The notes under the pieces are model-generated. The model did not search any database and was not told the DNA's origin. It saw nothing but the letters and a program-made list of their open reading frames with translations. The translations under genes and the position numbers were made by a program. A stretch of DNA of 64,000 bases from assembly GCF_050436995.1 (NCBI RefSeq), contig NC_134747.1:12593501-12657500 (forward strand), written 5' to 3'. Every line of letters begins with the position of its first letter. Within the stretch, counting starts at the first letter, position 1. Shown in pieces: positions 33,319 through 46,507 of this stretch. The DNA comes from Anticarsia gemmatalis (lineage: Eukaryota > Arthropoda > Insecta > Lepidoptera > Erebidae).

Positions 33319-34264
33319 TGACAGCGTGACAGACAGATAGACTGACAGTTAGTTTAACTACCAATCATAAATTTGTTTTAGTATGTTTAGTTACTTAGGT
33401 ATGAACTTAGCACGATCAATTTTGTTCAAAACTTGTTTCATAGTTTGGGTAACTATAACCTTTATAAATTTACTAACTCAGTTCACTGTATAATTATTAG
33501 TGTAGAATATTAAATTATATTTCAACTTATTTGCATTTAAACCGTGCTATATGTATACAGTTGATGCAATAAAATAATTTAACATATTACATTTATTTAG
33601 ATTGCGAAGTCCTCATTCATAACTATGAAAATTTGACAGCAAAATAAATTATGTGATGTACGCAATAATTATTTATATATTCTGAGATGATCTTTAAGTA
33701 TAAATTATTTATTTAATGTGATTTTCTACAATAAATGATATCACTACGTGTTATTAATTCAATGACATTGATTTATTATTATTTTATCGCGCAGTTATCA
33801 TATTATTACGAAATTATCTAAATACTGTGCTGGAAAAATATTATTATTTATCCTTATTGATAATATAAAAATGATATTTTTTTGTGGGAATGGTGTTTCC
33901 CGGTGTATGAGAAATCAAAACATAACCTAGTAGATTATTTAGGTTATCGTTATTTGTAGACGAGAAACTTAGCGTAGGTATGTCATTTAACAACAAACTG
34001 AGTACTAAATAGATCTACATCTTCTTTGGTGTATTATAGATTTCCATTAGTATTGTTTAAGAGTAAATGTGGAGCTCCTAAAATCTCTAAACCGATTTAG
34101 GTAATATTAAGCACAGCAAAAGAATATATCCGGGGGAAGAACTTAAAACGTAAACTAGATTTATAAGAAAAATAAAAAGTGGTTGAAACCGCAAGTATAC
34201 ATTGTTGAACTGCTAAACATTGTTTCATGTAATAATAATTTTCCGTAATATTGTAACGAGTTTA
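33319..34264. other. Very AT-rich stretch
   Basis: This is among the most AT-rich parts of the window (for example 33640-33860). No feature is recognised. Confidence 0.3.
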
Positions 34265-34296
34265 GCCGAAGATTTCCGAAGGCAGCCGAATGCAGT
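34265..34296. repeat. Imperfect ~10-bp CCGAA repeat
   Basis: CCGAAGATTT, CCGAAGGCAG and CCGAATGCAG follow one another from 34266, three units of about 10 bp sharing CCGAA. They could be clustered protein-binding sites or a short minisatellite. Confidence 0.5.
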
Positions 34297-34694
34297 TCTG
34301 TCAGTCGCCATATTTATTCTCTTCTAATGTCAAGTGCATTGTGAGATCTTCATATGAGCTCGTTAAATTTTTATTACCATGTTATTGTAGTAATGAAGCT
34401 AATAATAGATTCGAAACGATGGCGGTGGGAACCGAGTTACGAAATATTACTAAAGGTTCGAATTGAATTTTTATTATTGTGTTATTTATGAGAGATTAAT
34501 ATCTTGCTTTATAATCCGTTGTGAAGATATTTGATATCTTTGTGAACTATCTATGGTCACAGATTAGCGTTGTTTTTTAAGAGATTTTTTTATGGTATTG
34601 TTAAATGTTAGAATTAGCTTAGTGATAATATAATCCATTGTAACTAAAATAAGAGGAAACTATGACTTTCTGATCATTGCTACAGATTATAAAA

Positions 34695-34800
34695 TTGCAT
34701 AAGTACATACATAATATCACGTTTGTTATACCCGAAGGTGTAAGGGTTTATCCCATGTAATAGGGAACTAGCCTATTGCCATTTATCGGACACGTTACCA
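34695..34800 (-). mobile_element. SINE body fragment
   Basis: On the minus strand 'CGTGTCCGATAAATGGCAAT', 'AGGCTAGTTCCCTATTACAT', 'GGGATAAACCCTTACACC' and 'TTCGGGTATAACAAACGTGA' follow the body of the 14960 family, the best-preserved body fragment here after 14960. Confidence 0.75.
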
Positions 34801-36848
34801 AATAAAAATTATATTATTGTTGCCTTATTTCAATATCCTTCTAACTTCTAAAAAATGAACAAAGTATTATTTTTTATCTACCTGGACTCAAACGATCCTC
34901 GTCTTAGTAATACAAAATATATTTTTAGAATGTTCTAGAAAAATCAGTAAGCATTAAACATTACCTCAATCACGTTTGTTTCAAGACCTGACACAATTAT
35001 AAATAGAGCCGGTGAGACACGACCGAGTAATATTTTATTCCGTGCCCCGAGGGAGTCCGGAAAACGTAACTTATCGTCTTCTCTCAAACGTACTGCGTCT
35101 GTACTGTTTCAACGTTTTCCTATCAAATTGTATAAAAATATTATTTTTGTAGTAAAATTGTTTTAATGGAAGATAGAGTATTGTGATTTGAATTTAAATT
35201 CTCGTTTTCATTAGCTTTTAATATCAAGTTGCTGAAATTAGTGGCTTTTAGGTCCAGCAGTCTTTATCACGTTCAATCAAGGATAGGTGACCACTTAAAT
35301 AGACGATATTGTATACATTTTACCAGTACTAGTTTCTTGATCGGCATGAGAAGGAAGATAAGCTGGTAAAGTCACAAAAAATTGTTACCATGTAGTTTAG
35401 ATAGTTAACAAAATATAAATCACCATGTTATTCCAAAGGCCCTCTGTGACCTTGAAACGCATGACACAATCAAGCTCACTTATATAAGCATGATAATAAT
35501 AATATCTGTTCTGTTATTAATTTGTATGACACACAAAGAACACGATGTGGACTATAAAAACCTTACTAATACAGAATTCAAAACAGCAATCCTACGAATA
35601 AATCAGCAGTTTCAACAATTCAAACGAAACAAGAAGTACTATTAAATATTAAAATATGTAGAGGCAAGAACACAAACTTACTAAAATTCGTGGCGGGCGA
35701 CACTTAAAGTACCTGCAACGTTAAAACTTAAACAGCTCGGTTTCTGATATGTGAATGTTTAATCAGAGGGAGTACGCTCTAGGCTTTGATATTCTAGACA
35801 CATTTGAACTTATGTTTGAGTTTGTGTAGGACAAGAATGGAAAAGTTTATGAGGGTTATTAAGGACCCAGCCGCACGCCTTGGCTTCAACCTGACTAATT
35901 TGCACATTATATAGAATAACAGAAGTTATTTCTTTGAGTAAATTTTCAAATAGTCATTATAATTCTTGTAAATACAGTCGTTTTAGAGATTTCACCACCA
36001 CAAACAAGTCAAACAACAATAATCTAATTCTTTTTCGTGATAGTGGCAAAGATAGAGACGTTACGTTTATGAATGTAAAAGTATGCTTCCAGATTTCTTC
36101 CTTTAAAGCATTATGGAATACGATAGCCAATTTTGAGCTGTGCCAATTTCGTCTGATCTTTTCAAGGAGAAAATATCTCATCTTGCACTCGATCATCGAA
36201 CGTTACGTGTTCCAATTTTGAGACGTCATGCCAACAGATGTGTACTTTGCTAAATTATTCGCTTAAACTATTACGATTTAGAGATCCCAAAATACTTACA
36301 TCTTTCAACAATCTTCAATTCTAATAATAAAACCAAAGAACGTTTCTATATTTTGAAGAACAAAAAAGATCAAAAGTCGAAAATTAATAAAATAATAGAA
36401 CTTGTACAACTTAATATTACCAAGTCAATGTCTTAAGTCGACGACTTCAAAACTGAAAACTAACATAAACGTTTTACGAACTTTAATATGACTCAAATTA
36501 ATAAGTGCACACTTCAAGTCTTTGCCTCTATAATGGATATCGTAGTAATTTTATATCTTATCTACTAATCTAGGGATATTTTAAGACTTTTATACCGAGA
36601 TAATGACCCCCCGTGACTTCGTCTACGTGTGTTATCTGAAGCAATCTTTATTCTTTCATTCTGTCTCTTTTTATCGCCATCTGGATACTGGAATGTATAT
36701 TATACTTTTTATTCTTCTTTAACTGAATTGAATTTTTTATTACTCTTTAGAATATTGTCTGCAGCTCTGCAGTGTTTTAGTTCAGCGTGTGGCAATGCGA
36801 TCAATAAATTAGCATACATATTATTAACATTATTATAATTTATTGTTC
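34801..36848. other. AT-rich stretch with one GC-richer run
   Basis: At 35005-35090 'AGAGCCGGTGAGACACGACC' and 'CGTGCCCCGAGGGAGTCCGG' stand out from the background, but no frame or splice signal can be tied to them. Overlapping open frames on both strands at 35934-36221 match nothing known. Confidence 0.3.
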
Positions 36849-36852
36849 GAGC

Positions 36853-36898
36853 GCCCATACTGTGGGCATATCGCCTATGATCTATGCGTGGCGCATAG
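36853..36898. repeat. Two adjacent small hairpins
   Basis: GCCCA (36853-36857) pairs with TGGGC (36863-36867). CTATGCG (36882-36888) pairs perfectly with CGCATAG (36892-36898) across TGG. The pair spans under 50 bp, and 'GGCGACC' motifs recur 90 bp downstream. Confidence 0.65.
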
Positions 36899-39800
36899 TC
36901 TATTGTATCTATACGACATTCCAGTATGAAGGTGACTCTTTAAATCATAGGTGTATAATTTTATAATGCAGACCAGGTGGCGAATAGGCGACCTATAAAC
37001 CTGAGCTAGAGTCCTAGATTACGTAGAAATAAAACAGGCTCAAATTGAAAAAGTAGGACGAAAAGCAGATGGCTTACGTAAAGAAAAGAATACAGATAAT
37101 CTGGAAAACGTGAATAAATAACTAGATTAAGAACTGCGCTACTTTTTATGCATCCTAAGCTGGTATAAAATCATAGATGAAGCGATAAAAATAGAAATTC
37201 AAATCGTTGCAATTTAGATTATAATCAACGAAGACAAACATAAAAACGAAACTAAAAAGAGCCGTTTACGTGAAGCAACGAAAGTTGCGCCATTCAGAAA
37301 CGTAATAAAACTAAAGAAGAATGGTTTAAACGAATAATTGAATATACAAGAAATAATTACGATAATGAGGACCTTACACAAGTAATAACACGACCTGCAT
37401 ATATTACAATAAGACCTTGGACTGACTTATTCTGAAGTCATGTTTATTTTTATGATAAACCGTGGTTATGAAATGTGAAGTCATCGTCGTGAATCTAAAC
37501 ACGTTTTTGCTGTGCGTTTTGCTTCGACATGTTGTTTTATTTTGTACGACATTGCTACTTAGTGGTGTGGGTAGTATCACATATGCTACTAAGCACCTAA
37601 TATTTATTAGACTATTTACCTAATTTGTTCTTAACATTTAAAGATATTAAGAATAACGCTAAGTACGGAAAGACTTAGCAAATGCTTCCCGATATTTAGA
37701 GGCGTGTGATTTAATAAAAAATGTTTTTCGCGACCAACGCTATTTTTTTTTGTTTTAGTAATGCGGCCTTGGATATCAATAATTGGATATGGTGGGTATA
37801 AAAACAATTTCAATCGATGTCGATGCATTAATTTAAATATTCCTTTTTATACACCACCTGTGTCACTTGAAACCAAATTTTAATGATTAAGTCGACACTT
37901 TTTATTATTATGACGTGATCAGACTATTTGTAAAGTAAAATTTCGAACATCATTTTAAATGTTTTGTCTGTCAAGCAATTATTATTCGACCATGATTCAT
38001 TCGCAAAAGGCGTTGTCTATAAGTAGTCCTGCCCAAATTGTATGGTCTAAACTATTAATTTGCATTAGAATACAGTCTGTCCTATTATATTTATTTGTTT
38101 CTTTGCTATCTTAAATCTGTACATTGGTTTTTATAATGGTCTTGGTTTTTATGCAAACCTATGTATTAATTACCTATTATTAGAATTTATTTAAAATAAT
38201 ATAGTTTTTAACGATAGTGACATGCATTTCTTTGAAAGGCGATTCGGCTTTCAGTTATTTTTTGTTTGCCTTTGCAGTAAAATAGCTGTACATTTTTGTA
38301 AGGCACCCTTCATTTACACATAAAGGAAAATCCCGTTGTAAATCTGCATGTTTTCCCAAAATCCCGTAAATATTTTATGATTGCCGTTGTATTTGCGAAG
38401 ATTGTTTTTTATTTATTCGTAGTCAATTTTTATTTCACACCCGTTGCCGTTACTCTAAATAATATTGGCAAACGGTACATCAAAATATTTATCATTTGCG
38501 TTATATCTACAAACACACTGTCGCTCGGAGTTTGACAATTTTGACAGTTTAGAAAATCTGGCATTTGTTGAGTGAAAATAAAGTGATTACAGTAAAAACC
38601 GGACTCCTAAAATAGCTTGACATGAATTGCTTAATAAATAAAATCCAAACATGCATTTTCACATACGAATAGGGCGAAACGGATGGCTTAAAAGTAGAGA
38701 CTATAGAATAATTAAAATAATTACTTTAATCTACATCATTCCGCTTGGTTCATACACTGCCCAGCATAACAAAATATAGACCTTAAAACTCAAAAATGTA
38801 TACAATCATTATAGATACTCTTTTCAAAGAAATAGAGGTAAAGTGTGTAATAATAAATGAATTAAATGTGCACATTATTCGACTAACTAATGGACAAACA
38901 CTGCCCTAACACCAAGTTTAACATCCGTTTATTTGTCCTCACGGCCAGAAATTGAATGGATTCTGCAAATGCACAAACGAGGTAATTGTATAATTGTATT
39001 TAGGTCACAAGACTAAACTACAGAATCTAGGCTGAGTAGTATATCTAACCGCTATACTGCACTTGTTGTTTATTGCTTTGTACAAACGTTAATTGGGTTA
39101 GCATTACCAGAATTCAGGTACACAAACGTATTATACCATCTATTGTTTGAACAGACACAATTCTACCGTACTATTTCATTCTATCAATGTATTTTTAACT
39201 TTGAAATATTTATCGTGAATTTATATAGAAAAATTCAAATCACGTCGATTGACTTTCGTATTTACTAGTAAAATAGGTATAATATATTTTCAGTGAACGA
39301 AAATTTATTTCGCAGTCTGCCTTAACATAGTGCCGAAGGGGATATTCGAAATAATAGAATTATAGACCACTCTTTGCAGACGGGTCATTTAAAGAATAGC
39401 ATTATAAGTATTGATAACGTGACTAAAAAAAATTTCAATACTACTTTATAAGAATCGAATAAGCTCTTAAATCATTGAGGAATCTTTTTAAAGAATTTCG
39501 AATATTAATAGGCAATCTCTTCAGAGCCCAATTAGAAATAATCTTTTCTGATAAAACGGATTAGGCCAAAAAGAAAGGATCAATTCCAATTTTCAGTGAT
39601 AGATTGAACTCTAAAACCTTATGACCAATTCGTCCAGATAATGGCACATTTAATTAAACCTATAAAAGGTAAAAGTTTTTACAACGGACGCGCCTTTTAT
39701 TTGTCTTGAAATAACTTTGTTTCTTTGTTACCTTCGTAATGTGAGAGGCGGCTGTTATTAAAATTCTTCGGAATAGAATTATTTCTGTCTTCCTAAAACG

Positions 39801-41684
39801 TAATTTTATATAAAATGGCTCGAAAAGTCAGATGGAGACGGAGTCAGAGATAAATTATGAGTAATGACATTTCATAATGAAGAATGCGGAAGAATTAATG
39901 ACAAACAATTCTGTTCTGTCTAGAAGTTGGCGCTATTAATACATCTCGCGTTTTGATAAGAATAAAAGAATGTTGTGAAAAAGATAGCTACGCTTGGGTA
40001 ATTTTATAATGAATGAGGTCATATGTCATATACCAAGTATAGCAATTATGGTACTGTATACTTCCTTGGGGAAGCCCCCAAGCGTCTCAAGTGCGTACCT
40101 AATTAGAAATTTCCTAAAAGCGATTTCAGTTAATAAAATATTAACACCCCGAGACTTCAAGTTTATTTAGGTCAGTTAAAACATCGAACCCACTCAAAGT
40201 GTTTACATTTCCGTCTCCTAACATCTTGCAACGAAATCAAAGGCTTCACACAAAGCAACGAATTCATAATCCGGTTCGTCTAATCAATTGCGCAAGTACT
40301 TGTTTACATTATCACGTTTCAGTTAATGAATATGCTGCCGGTCGCATTGACACTGCGTTCTTAGAATCAGTATGATAAACATACGAACCAGTATACTATT
40401 ACATGTGTGTTTACACAATATTTTCTACTAAACGTCCGCAGAGATAAACTCTTTAAAAGAAACGAGCTGCATGTTTGTTTTATCAAACGCTCGCGCATTG
40501 AGGCGATATGAAATAATATTTTTATATTTATTAAATGTTTTGAGAACGTTGCAGATTGTTGATTAGAATAAACAGAATAATATATCGCAGATAAGCATAT
40601 TGAGATATATAACATAGACTATGTGATATGAGATGCATTAAATATTGAATTTGTAAAAGATAAGAGGTTCAAAAATTAGAAGCCTATGACCTTGTGTAAT
40701 GTAAATTCTGGTAATAGTAAACTACTAAGTTTGTGGAATTGTTACTCTTAAGTGGAATTCTATGTAAACATCGCACATATTAGCGGAAAATATGGAATAT
40801 ATTTGTAGCAATTTGGAGAACTTGACGATCCAATAAATAGTAATATTAGCAAACATCGTCGAACATGGGAAGTGGTAAGCATGGATGCTGTGCCACCAAG
40901 TGTTTGGATTTGCGCCAAAATAATCAGGCAACTAGAATTCGAAATGTATAAGTCGTTATTTATTTTATATTCCGATTCTTTATTGACCATTTCGATGAGC
41001 CGGCCACGATGCAATTGACCTTCATTTGCGAAATGGAGCGCGATATCATTCTTTGCGAGATTTTTTTCCTTTGTTGTCTTCAAAGACGTCTCATTCAGTT
41101 TGTGTAAAGCAATTTTAACATTTCCTCATTTCTCCGACATCGTCGGTTGAATCATCGTTCAGCCTGTTTGTTCTATTAGCACGAGTGTTTTGTAGCTCTA
41201 CCATTCTTAGAACCGGTCTAATCTTATTACTGTACCGGGCTAAATTAATTCGCGCTGTATTTACCGAATGTACATTACACGTTAGAATTAATTTGTGTGT
41301 AAACGGCTCACCTTGACTTTATTAGTCACTCTCAACACAAACACCTACACTATAATCTTATCGGAACATACAGCTACGAGTAAAAGTATTGCTAAAATAT
41401 TTGTACCAACCTCAATCGAAAATCCGGTTGCGAAGTACCAAGATTATGAGTTTCCAATTTTAAAAGCACATTACATCCATGTAGTTCACTTTGAGGCAAC
41501 GTTACACAGGACGGTACGCTCGTTGAACACACATAACATCACATTTTGCACTTGCCAACTAAAAACAATAAACGTTGTAAAACCGACGTGTATCCAGTTA
41601 ACTAAAGCCGTATTTCCCTTTACGAGAGGACGTTACGTGAACACAGACCAGTCACAGTTTATTTATTTTTTTGGTTATTACGAA
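36899..41684. other. Long AT-rich stretch without supported genes
   Basis: At 38640-38710 'TTTTCACATACGAATAGGGC' then 'AAGTAGAGACTATAG' may be a weak reverse SINE fragment. The longest open frame of the window, 41295-41717 (+, 140 codons), starts here and ends in the GC-rich patch at 41685. Its product has no recognisable domain, signal peptide or membrane segment, so it is not called as a gene. Reverse frames at 40367-41083 are likewise unassigned. Confidence 0.3.
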
Positions 41685-41860
41685 GATTACGTGAGGAGAA
41701 GATATCGAGGCGCGTGACACGTCCGCGCGCGACGCTGGTGGCCGACCGACTGAGGGAACGGTACGGGAGACGAGCGATGAACGAATGGCCGTCTAGCTTG
41801 AGCGAACGCATAGGGCGCATCCGAGTCGGACTGGCGTGATCCTGGCAAACCCTCTTGTAG
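41685..41860. promoter_or_regulatory. GC-rich patch, candidate promoter or exon
   Basis: 'GACACGTCCGCGCGCGACGC', 'GGTGGCCGACCGACTGAGGG' and 'CGCATAGGGCGCATCCGAG' make this one of the most CpG-rich intervals in the window. Both strands are open across part of it: a 140-codon forward frame ends at 41717, and a 75-codon reverse frame starts at ATG 41914 and runs to 41687. Neither product is recognised. CpG-rich islands in AT-rich insect DNA often mark first exons or promoters, but that is inference. Confidence 0.3.
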
Positions 41861-43489
41861 CCCGAAATAAGTGTTATTAATCACGGAGCCGCTGCTCTTA
41901 CTTTTATTTTGCATTAAACCGTTTTTGATACAGAAGTAGAGCTGCAGAGGTGTCTGAGTCTGCCATATGTTTGGTGTAGAGTTAACTGGTTTGACAACTT
42001 GGGTGTCTGCCTACCTGCTATCGACAGATCCTTTGGGCGAGCTGAACGGTCTTATTAATAACAAAAGCGGCACGACATCAAAGCGGTATGCGGCATTTGT
42101 TATACATTATTGTAAACTGCAGTAGATGAGGCTAAGAATTTGAAAACAATTGTTCTGTTGTGGCCTGCGGGTTTGAAATAATGATTGAAAGCTGTTTGGA
42201 TGATGGATTTATATATAAGTAGAGTTCGGAGTTTTAGATTTAGATAATTTTGTTGTGTTTAGAACTTATTATTTCGTTTTTCCTAATATTTAAAGTTAAT
42301 TAGTAAATTGAAGGTTGAAAAATCAAAGTGTATTACAATATTAGAATTAAAAAACTTTGTCATTTTAAAAAAGAAGCGATATAGGTATATTTGCTCCGTT
42401 TTTTATTGTCAATTTCTGCAATAAGATTTTTTCATGTCAAAAGTGACTTTACAAACATACAAATCATGCCGACCACTGACAATTAAAAGAAGGAAGAAAG
42501 AACCACACTCCCAATCAACTTAACACTTTATAAAAATAAACAAGCCGCGTCTTTCGGACTGACCATTTATTTTTAACGCATCATTTATCAATATTTGTAA
42601 GTGCGTGTATTGATGTATCGCCGTGAGAAGTTATATCGTGATATGTGAATTGAAATATGATTATGTTTTATTCTGCTACAGCCTTTTTTGGCTTGCGAAT
42701 TTGTTTATTTAATGTACGATTTATTTTGAATTTCACAGTTACATATCGATTTATTGTTTGCATAAGTAACATGGAGAAGATTGTAATATATTAAAATTTT
42801 GTCAGTAAATGAATCTTGTACCTTATACATAATAACGAAGTCTTAGGTTCCAGGAAACCAATCTCGTGAAAGGTAAAAAAAATAATATTGTTAACGTTTG
42901 TACTATAGAGCAATACTTTGGATATAGGTCAATTCCTAGAAGAAAATATGGGTTAAAAAATGCTCAAATCAATAAATCATGAGTTAAGTATTAACTCGGA
43001 TAAGGCTTTCTGTCACATGATTTTCCATATTAAAAGGGTTGACAAACGTGCAAGCTACTATCTATTTTAGGTTCAATACCCTAGTAAGACAATGTGCTGT
43101 ACATTACTATTCTATGGAATTGAATCTTTAGTGTTCGGTTACTTGAGAGTTAGTTGCTAGGTTATAATTTTCACCAAGCTTGAAGTAGTAGCCTGGTATA
43201 GTATCGCGCTAACGACCAAAAGGTTGTATTATAGAATTTCCCATTGCTCCACTGACCTGGACCCGTTCTAACACAAGCTTTTGAGCTAAGCGAGAGAGTT
43301 AACAAGATTGTTAGTATTGTACAATGTAGCCCAGAATGTTAGTACATATTCGATACTAAACCTACTATCCTGCAATTATATTGTAAACGAGAAAGTTTGT
43401 TAAGATCGTTTGGAAGTAAATGACTATATACAAGAAGTTTTTCGGAAGGTACGGTAAATAGTGGATCCAAGTTGTCTTTTTCAAAGATC
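41861..43489. other. AT-rich stretch, nothing recognised
   Basis: No repeat or gene could be supported between the GC-rich patch and the repeat at 43490. Confidence 0.3.
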
Positions 43490-43665
43490 TATGACAGTTG
43501 TTACCAGTATACAGAAGCTTGAGAGTCAGGCAACCAGTCTTACCCATGTATCTGGTTTGTGCAGGTCCGATAGGCAAACGTTCTATGTCAAATACTGGTA
43601 TTCAGCTGGATCCGGTGAGACTGAAAGCCAGCTCCAACATAGAAGAAAAGCTTAGCTAATGATTA
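43490..43665 (+). mobile_element. 'ATCCGGTTAGACTGGAAGCC' lepidopteran repeat, longer copy
   Basis: 'AGAAGCTTGAGAGTCAGGCA', 'ACCAGTCTTACCCATG', 'GTCCGATAGGCAAACGTTC', 'AAATACTGGTATTCAGCTGG' and 'GTGAGACTGAAAGCCAGCTC' follow the family order. Overlapping open frames on both strands (43365-43577, 43461-43655) are by-products. The fragment at 11290 is related. Confidence 0.75.
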
Positions 43666-44289
43666 TACAAACTAATCAGAGAATCACTATGTTAAACTTC
43701 GCAAGCACGCACAAATTACTTCACTATTAAAATTAGTTTTACCTGAATTTCAAGCGGCCTGAAACCACACATAATCTTTCTAATTTATAAAGCAGCAGCA
43801 AAATCGTACAAGTACACTAGTTTTGTAAATACGGAAGCGACATTGTCTGCCTATCAGTAAAATCTATCTAAAGAAATAAAATTACTTCGAACAAATGGAA
43901 GTGTGATTTTTCACGGTGAGTGATTTTTTGAGTGGATCATTAGTTTTTCATTAACAAGTCATTGTAGTCAGCTGCCGGACATAGTCCAATTATTGACACG
44001 GCTGACCAAACAGACGCAAATAGAAACCGATTAACTTTAAAACAAACAATAAACTTATTTGTAGTTATGTAACTATTTTTATAACGAAATGAGAATAGGC
44101 TAGTTTGAAAAGGAAATTAAAATAGTGATAATTTACTTTTGGTTCTTCGGCACACCTGTTATATCCTAAGATTTAGGCTGAAATGTACAAAATACAACCA
44201 TTTGACGAGATTTATGACTTAGTTCTAAGTAATAGGGACGTACTGTCATATATCATGCAAATTGTAAAAAACTGAACTTGCGACATCAT
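43666..44289. other. AT-rich spacer, nothing recognised
   Basis: No feature supported. Confidence 0.25.
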
Positions 44290-44455
44290 GGTCTGGTTCC
44301 GTATACCCTACTATATACTCACAAGCGATCAATCAGAGCCATTATAGTATCCATGAACACAGGCATGTTGCTTAAAACCATGGAAATCGAACCTGGGACC
44401 TCGTGATCAGCAGACGTATACAACTATACACACTATATGGTTCAAATAAAATCTT
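44290..44455 (-). mobile_element. tRNA-derived SINE head, reverse
   Basis: On the minus strand 'GTGTGTATAGTTGTATACGT' precedes 'ACGAGGTCCCAGGTTCGATT', with B box GGTTCGATTTCC close to consensus. It matches the head of the family at 14960 ('CACGAGATCCCGAGTTTGATTTCC'). The body towards 44290 is poorly preserved. Confidence 0.65.
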
Positions 44456-44797
44456 CATATTATCATCTTCTTACTTCAACCAAATAAAAAAGACACTGAA
44501 AATTGTATTCAACGCATAAAGGTATATAATTCCGTTCTGTTCATACCGATGAATCTGTGAGCCATTTCACGGTTAGTGACAATTGCCACTGCACCTCTTA
44601 TTGGAGCGTGGATAATAAAATTGGTTCAGTGCCCGCCCCGACTCGATGTCCACGTCCGGTATACAGGGTGGATGTTGAGAATTATTACGCCATTATTTAT
44701 TTATTTGTTTCATATTTTAGTGGTAGTTCCGTTGTAATTAAACTGTCGACAATTTCCTTTACATTTTTTTAATAGTTTTTTTTTCATAGCCTTTTCG
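44456..44797. other. Mixed AT-rich spacer
   Basis: A GC-richer run at 44620-44665 ('CAGTGCCCGCCCCGACTCG') lies inside a 71-codon forward frame without known similarity. Confidence 0.25.
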
Positions 44798-44875
44798 TCC
44801 CATTTCTGGTCTACTGCTGGGAAAAGGTGTCAACCCAAATTTAGGGAGAGATTAGGCCTCGAGTTTTTAGTGTGT
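44798..44875 (-). mobile_element. SINE tail fragment
   Basis: 'CGTCCCATTTCTGGTCTACT' then 'GCTGGGAAAAGGTGTCAACC' and 'GGGAGAGATTAGGCCTCGAG' form a diverged reverse copy of the 'AGGCCTAACCCCTCCC...CCCAGCAGTGGGA' tail. Confidence 0.6.
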
Positions 44876-45767
44876 CCGAGTCAAATAGTGAAGCGGTCTG
44901 AACTATTTTGATTCGCTATTTCGATATGTCTAAGATAGATAACAATCTACACAATTTCGTACCTGGAGCCATTATTCCTGCCATGCTGCCATATTGCTGC
45001 CATGGAGTATAAAATAATTATAAAATTAGATAATATAATGAATATAAATTTTTATTAGGTAGCTATCTTAAGCTAAGAAATCAACGCGATTTACAAAAAT
45101 CCAAGAGCATCAATTCATTTAATATTCTAGGCCATTACTGACATACAATATTTCTCGAAAAGAAAGCCTTGCATTCCATTGATCAGATTATCTCGCGACG
45201 TGATCCGAAAGATGCATATTATTTTACGTCTTTCAAATAAATTTAAGTTTCACTAATTTGCATTGAACATTGACATAGAATTTGTGTTCATTTGCAAAAC
45301 AAGTAATGTACTAGCATTGTTTATTGTGACATTTAATGAAAAGCGAAATAAATGCCCTCGTTAATGTAGATGGTAGAAAATTATTCGGACTTTAGTCGAT
45401 ATTTTCTTCTGTGGAATAGAAACAGCGTTTCAAAAAAGCACAAACAAAACATTTGCAGGTCGCGACGAAATGGTACTACAGCTGGTCTAATTTCAATAAG
45501 TTTTATAAAAGACCAAGATACAATGTGCCCGGCTGGCCATAGACCCGCAATCGCCCCATTTATTTGGCGTGTAGTCTAGCGACACACCTGCGCAATATTG
45601 TCGAACATTTGGTTCAACACTCTCACTCTGCTATTTTACGCACCTAAATTACGTCGCGATGAACACAGCGCCGAACCTTTCATCGTCAAACGTTCAGCGC
45701 CGAGGGCTCAGCAAATGTGTCATTACACTATGCTTAAAATAGTCTTTACTTCTTTGCGTAGTTTTTT
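44876..45767. other. AT-rich stretch with a short CTGCCAT repeat
   Basis: CTGCCAT occurs three times at 44978-45003. At 45527-45545 'GTGCCCGGCTGGCCATAGA' may be an old SINE trace. A 69-codon frame (45370-45579) is unassigned. Confidence 0.3.
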
Positions 45768-45814
45768 TAACCCATTACTGTACCACTACTGGGCAAGTGT
45801 CTACCTTCCGAACT
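45768..45814 (-). mobile_element. SINE tail fragment
   Basis: 'TTAACCCATTACTGTACCAC' then 'TACTGGGCAAGTGTCTACC' is the reverse of 'GGAGACCCTTGCCCAGCAGTGGGACAGTAATGGGTTAA'. Only the extreme 3' end is present. Confidence 0.7.
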
Positions 45815-46507
45815 GGTGGTAAATTCTATATCTGTATCATTGACTATCATAAGTGTTAATAATTGACCTATATGAATAAATGTTTTGATTTTATTTTTAC
45901 TTAGAGGTTAAGCTTTGCGTAAAGTATTCTAAAAAGAGATCTTCTGCATGATACATCAAATTCTTCACAAAAATTCACCAACACATTCGACAATAACACA
46001 TATACTATACACCAACAATGGCCTGAGGTTTCGAATTGATCAGTGTAGTTCCGGCGTCTTCCGATCTCGGTGTCCGTGCACCGTGAGTGATTTACAACCG
46101 CCATTGTATCACACGTCATATTATTTACAACACAACACATTAATTTGTATTTCGATTTATCAACTTTTCTGTTTTGATGTAGGTTTTGTTTGTGGTGTGA
46201 TGTACGAGTGTTTGGCAACTGGTCAGTAGGGCTGCACTGTTTCTGTGGCTGTTGTATTTTTTATATATGTAGCATTCCAAATTTAAGTATTAGTAGCAGT
46301 CCAAATGTTAATAATAGTCGATCTTATGATTTGTTATAATAATATATTTTAGTTGCACTCGAAAGTTTAAAAATGTGTTCGAAATTTCATACGAGATTCA
46401 CTCATTGGTAAAGTGTTCGTTTAGTCAAGGAATGCATGCCACCTTAGCTCATTTACAAAAAAACTATTTGCTTTGTTTCACTTTCACATTAACATCACTT
46501 TATATAT
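45815..46507. other. AT-rich stretch, nothing supported
   Basis: Open frames on both strands overlap at 45901-46229 (105 and 93 codons); neither resembles a known protein, and at most one could be real. Confidence 0.3.

Noticed and set aside
37275..37300. Another Helitron terminator (AAGCAACGAAAGTTGCGCC)
   Set aside because: A hairpin-like GCAAC/GTTGC is present but no CTAG follows and no 5' end or internal Helitron block is found upstream.
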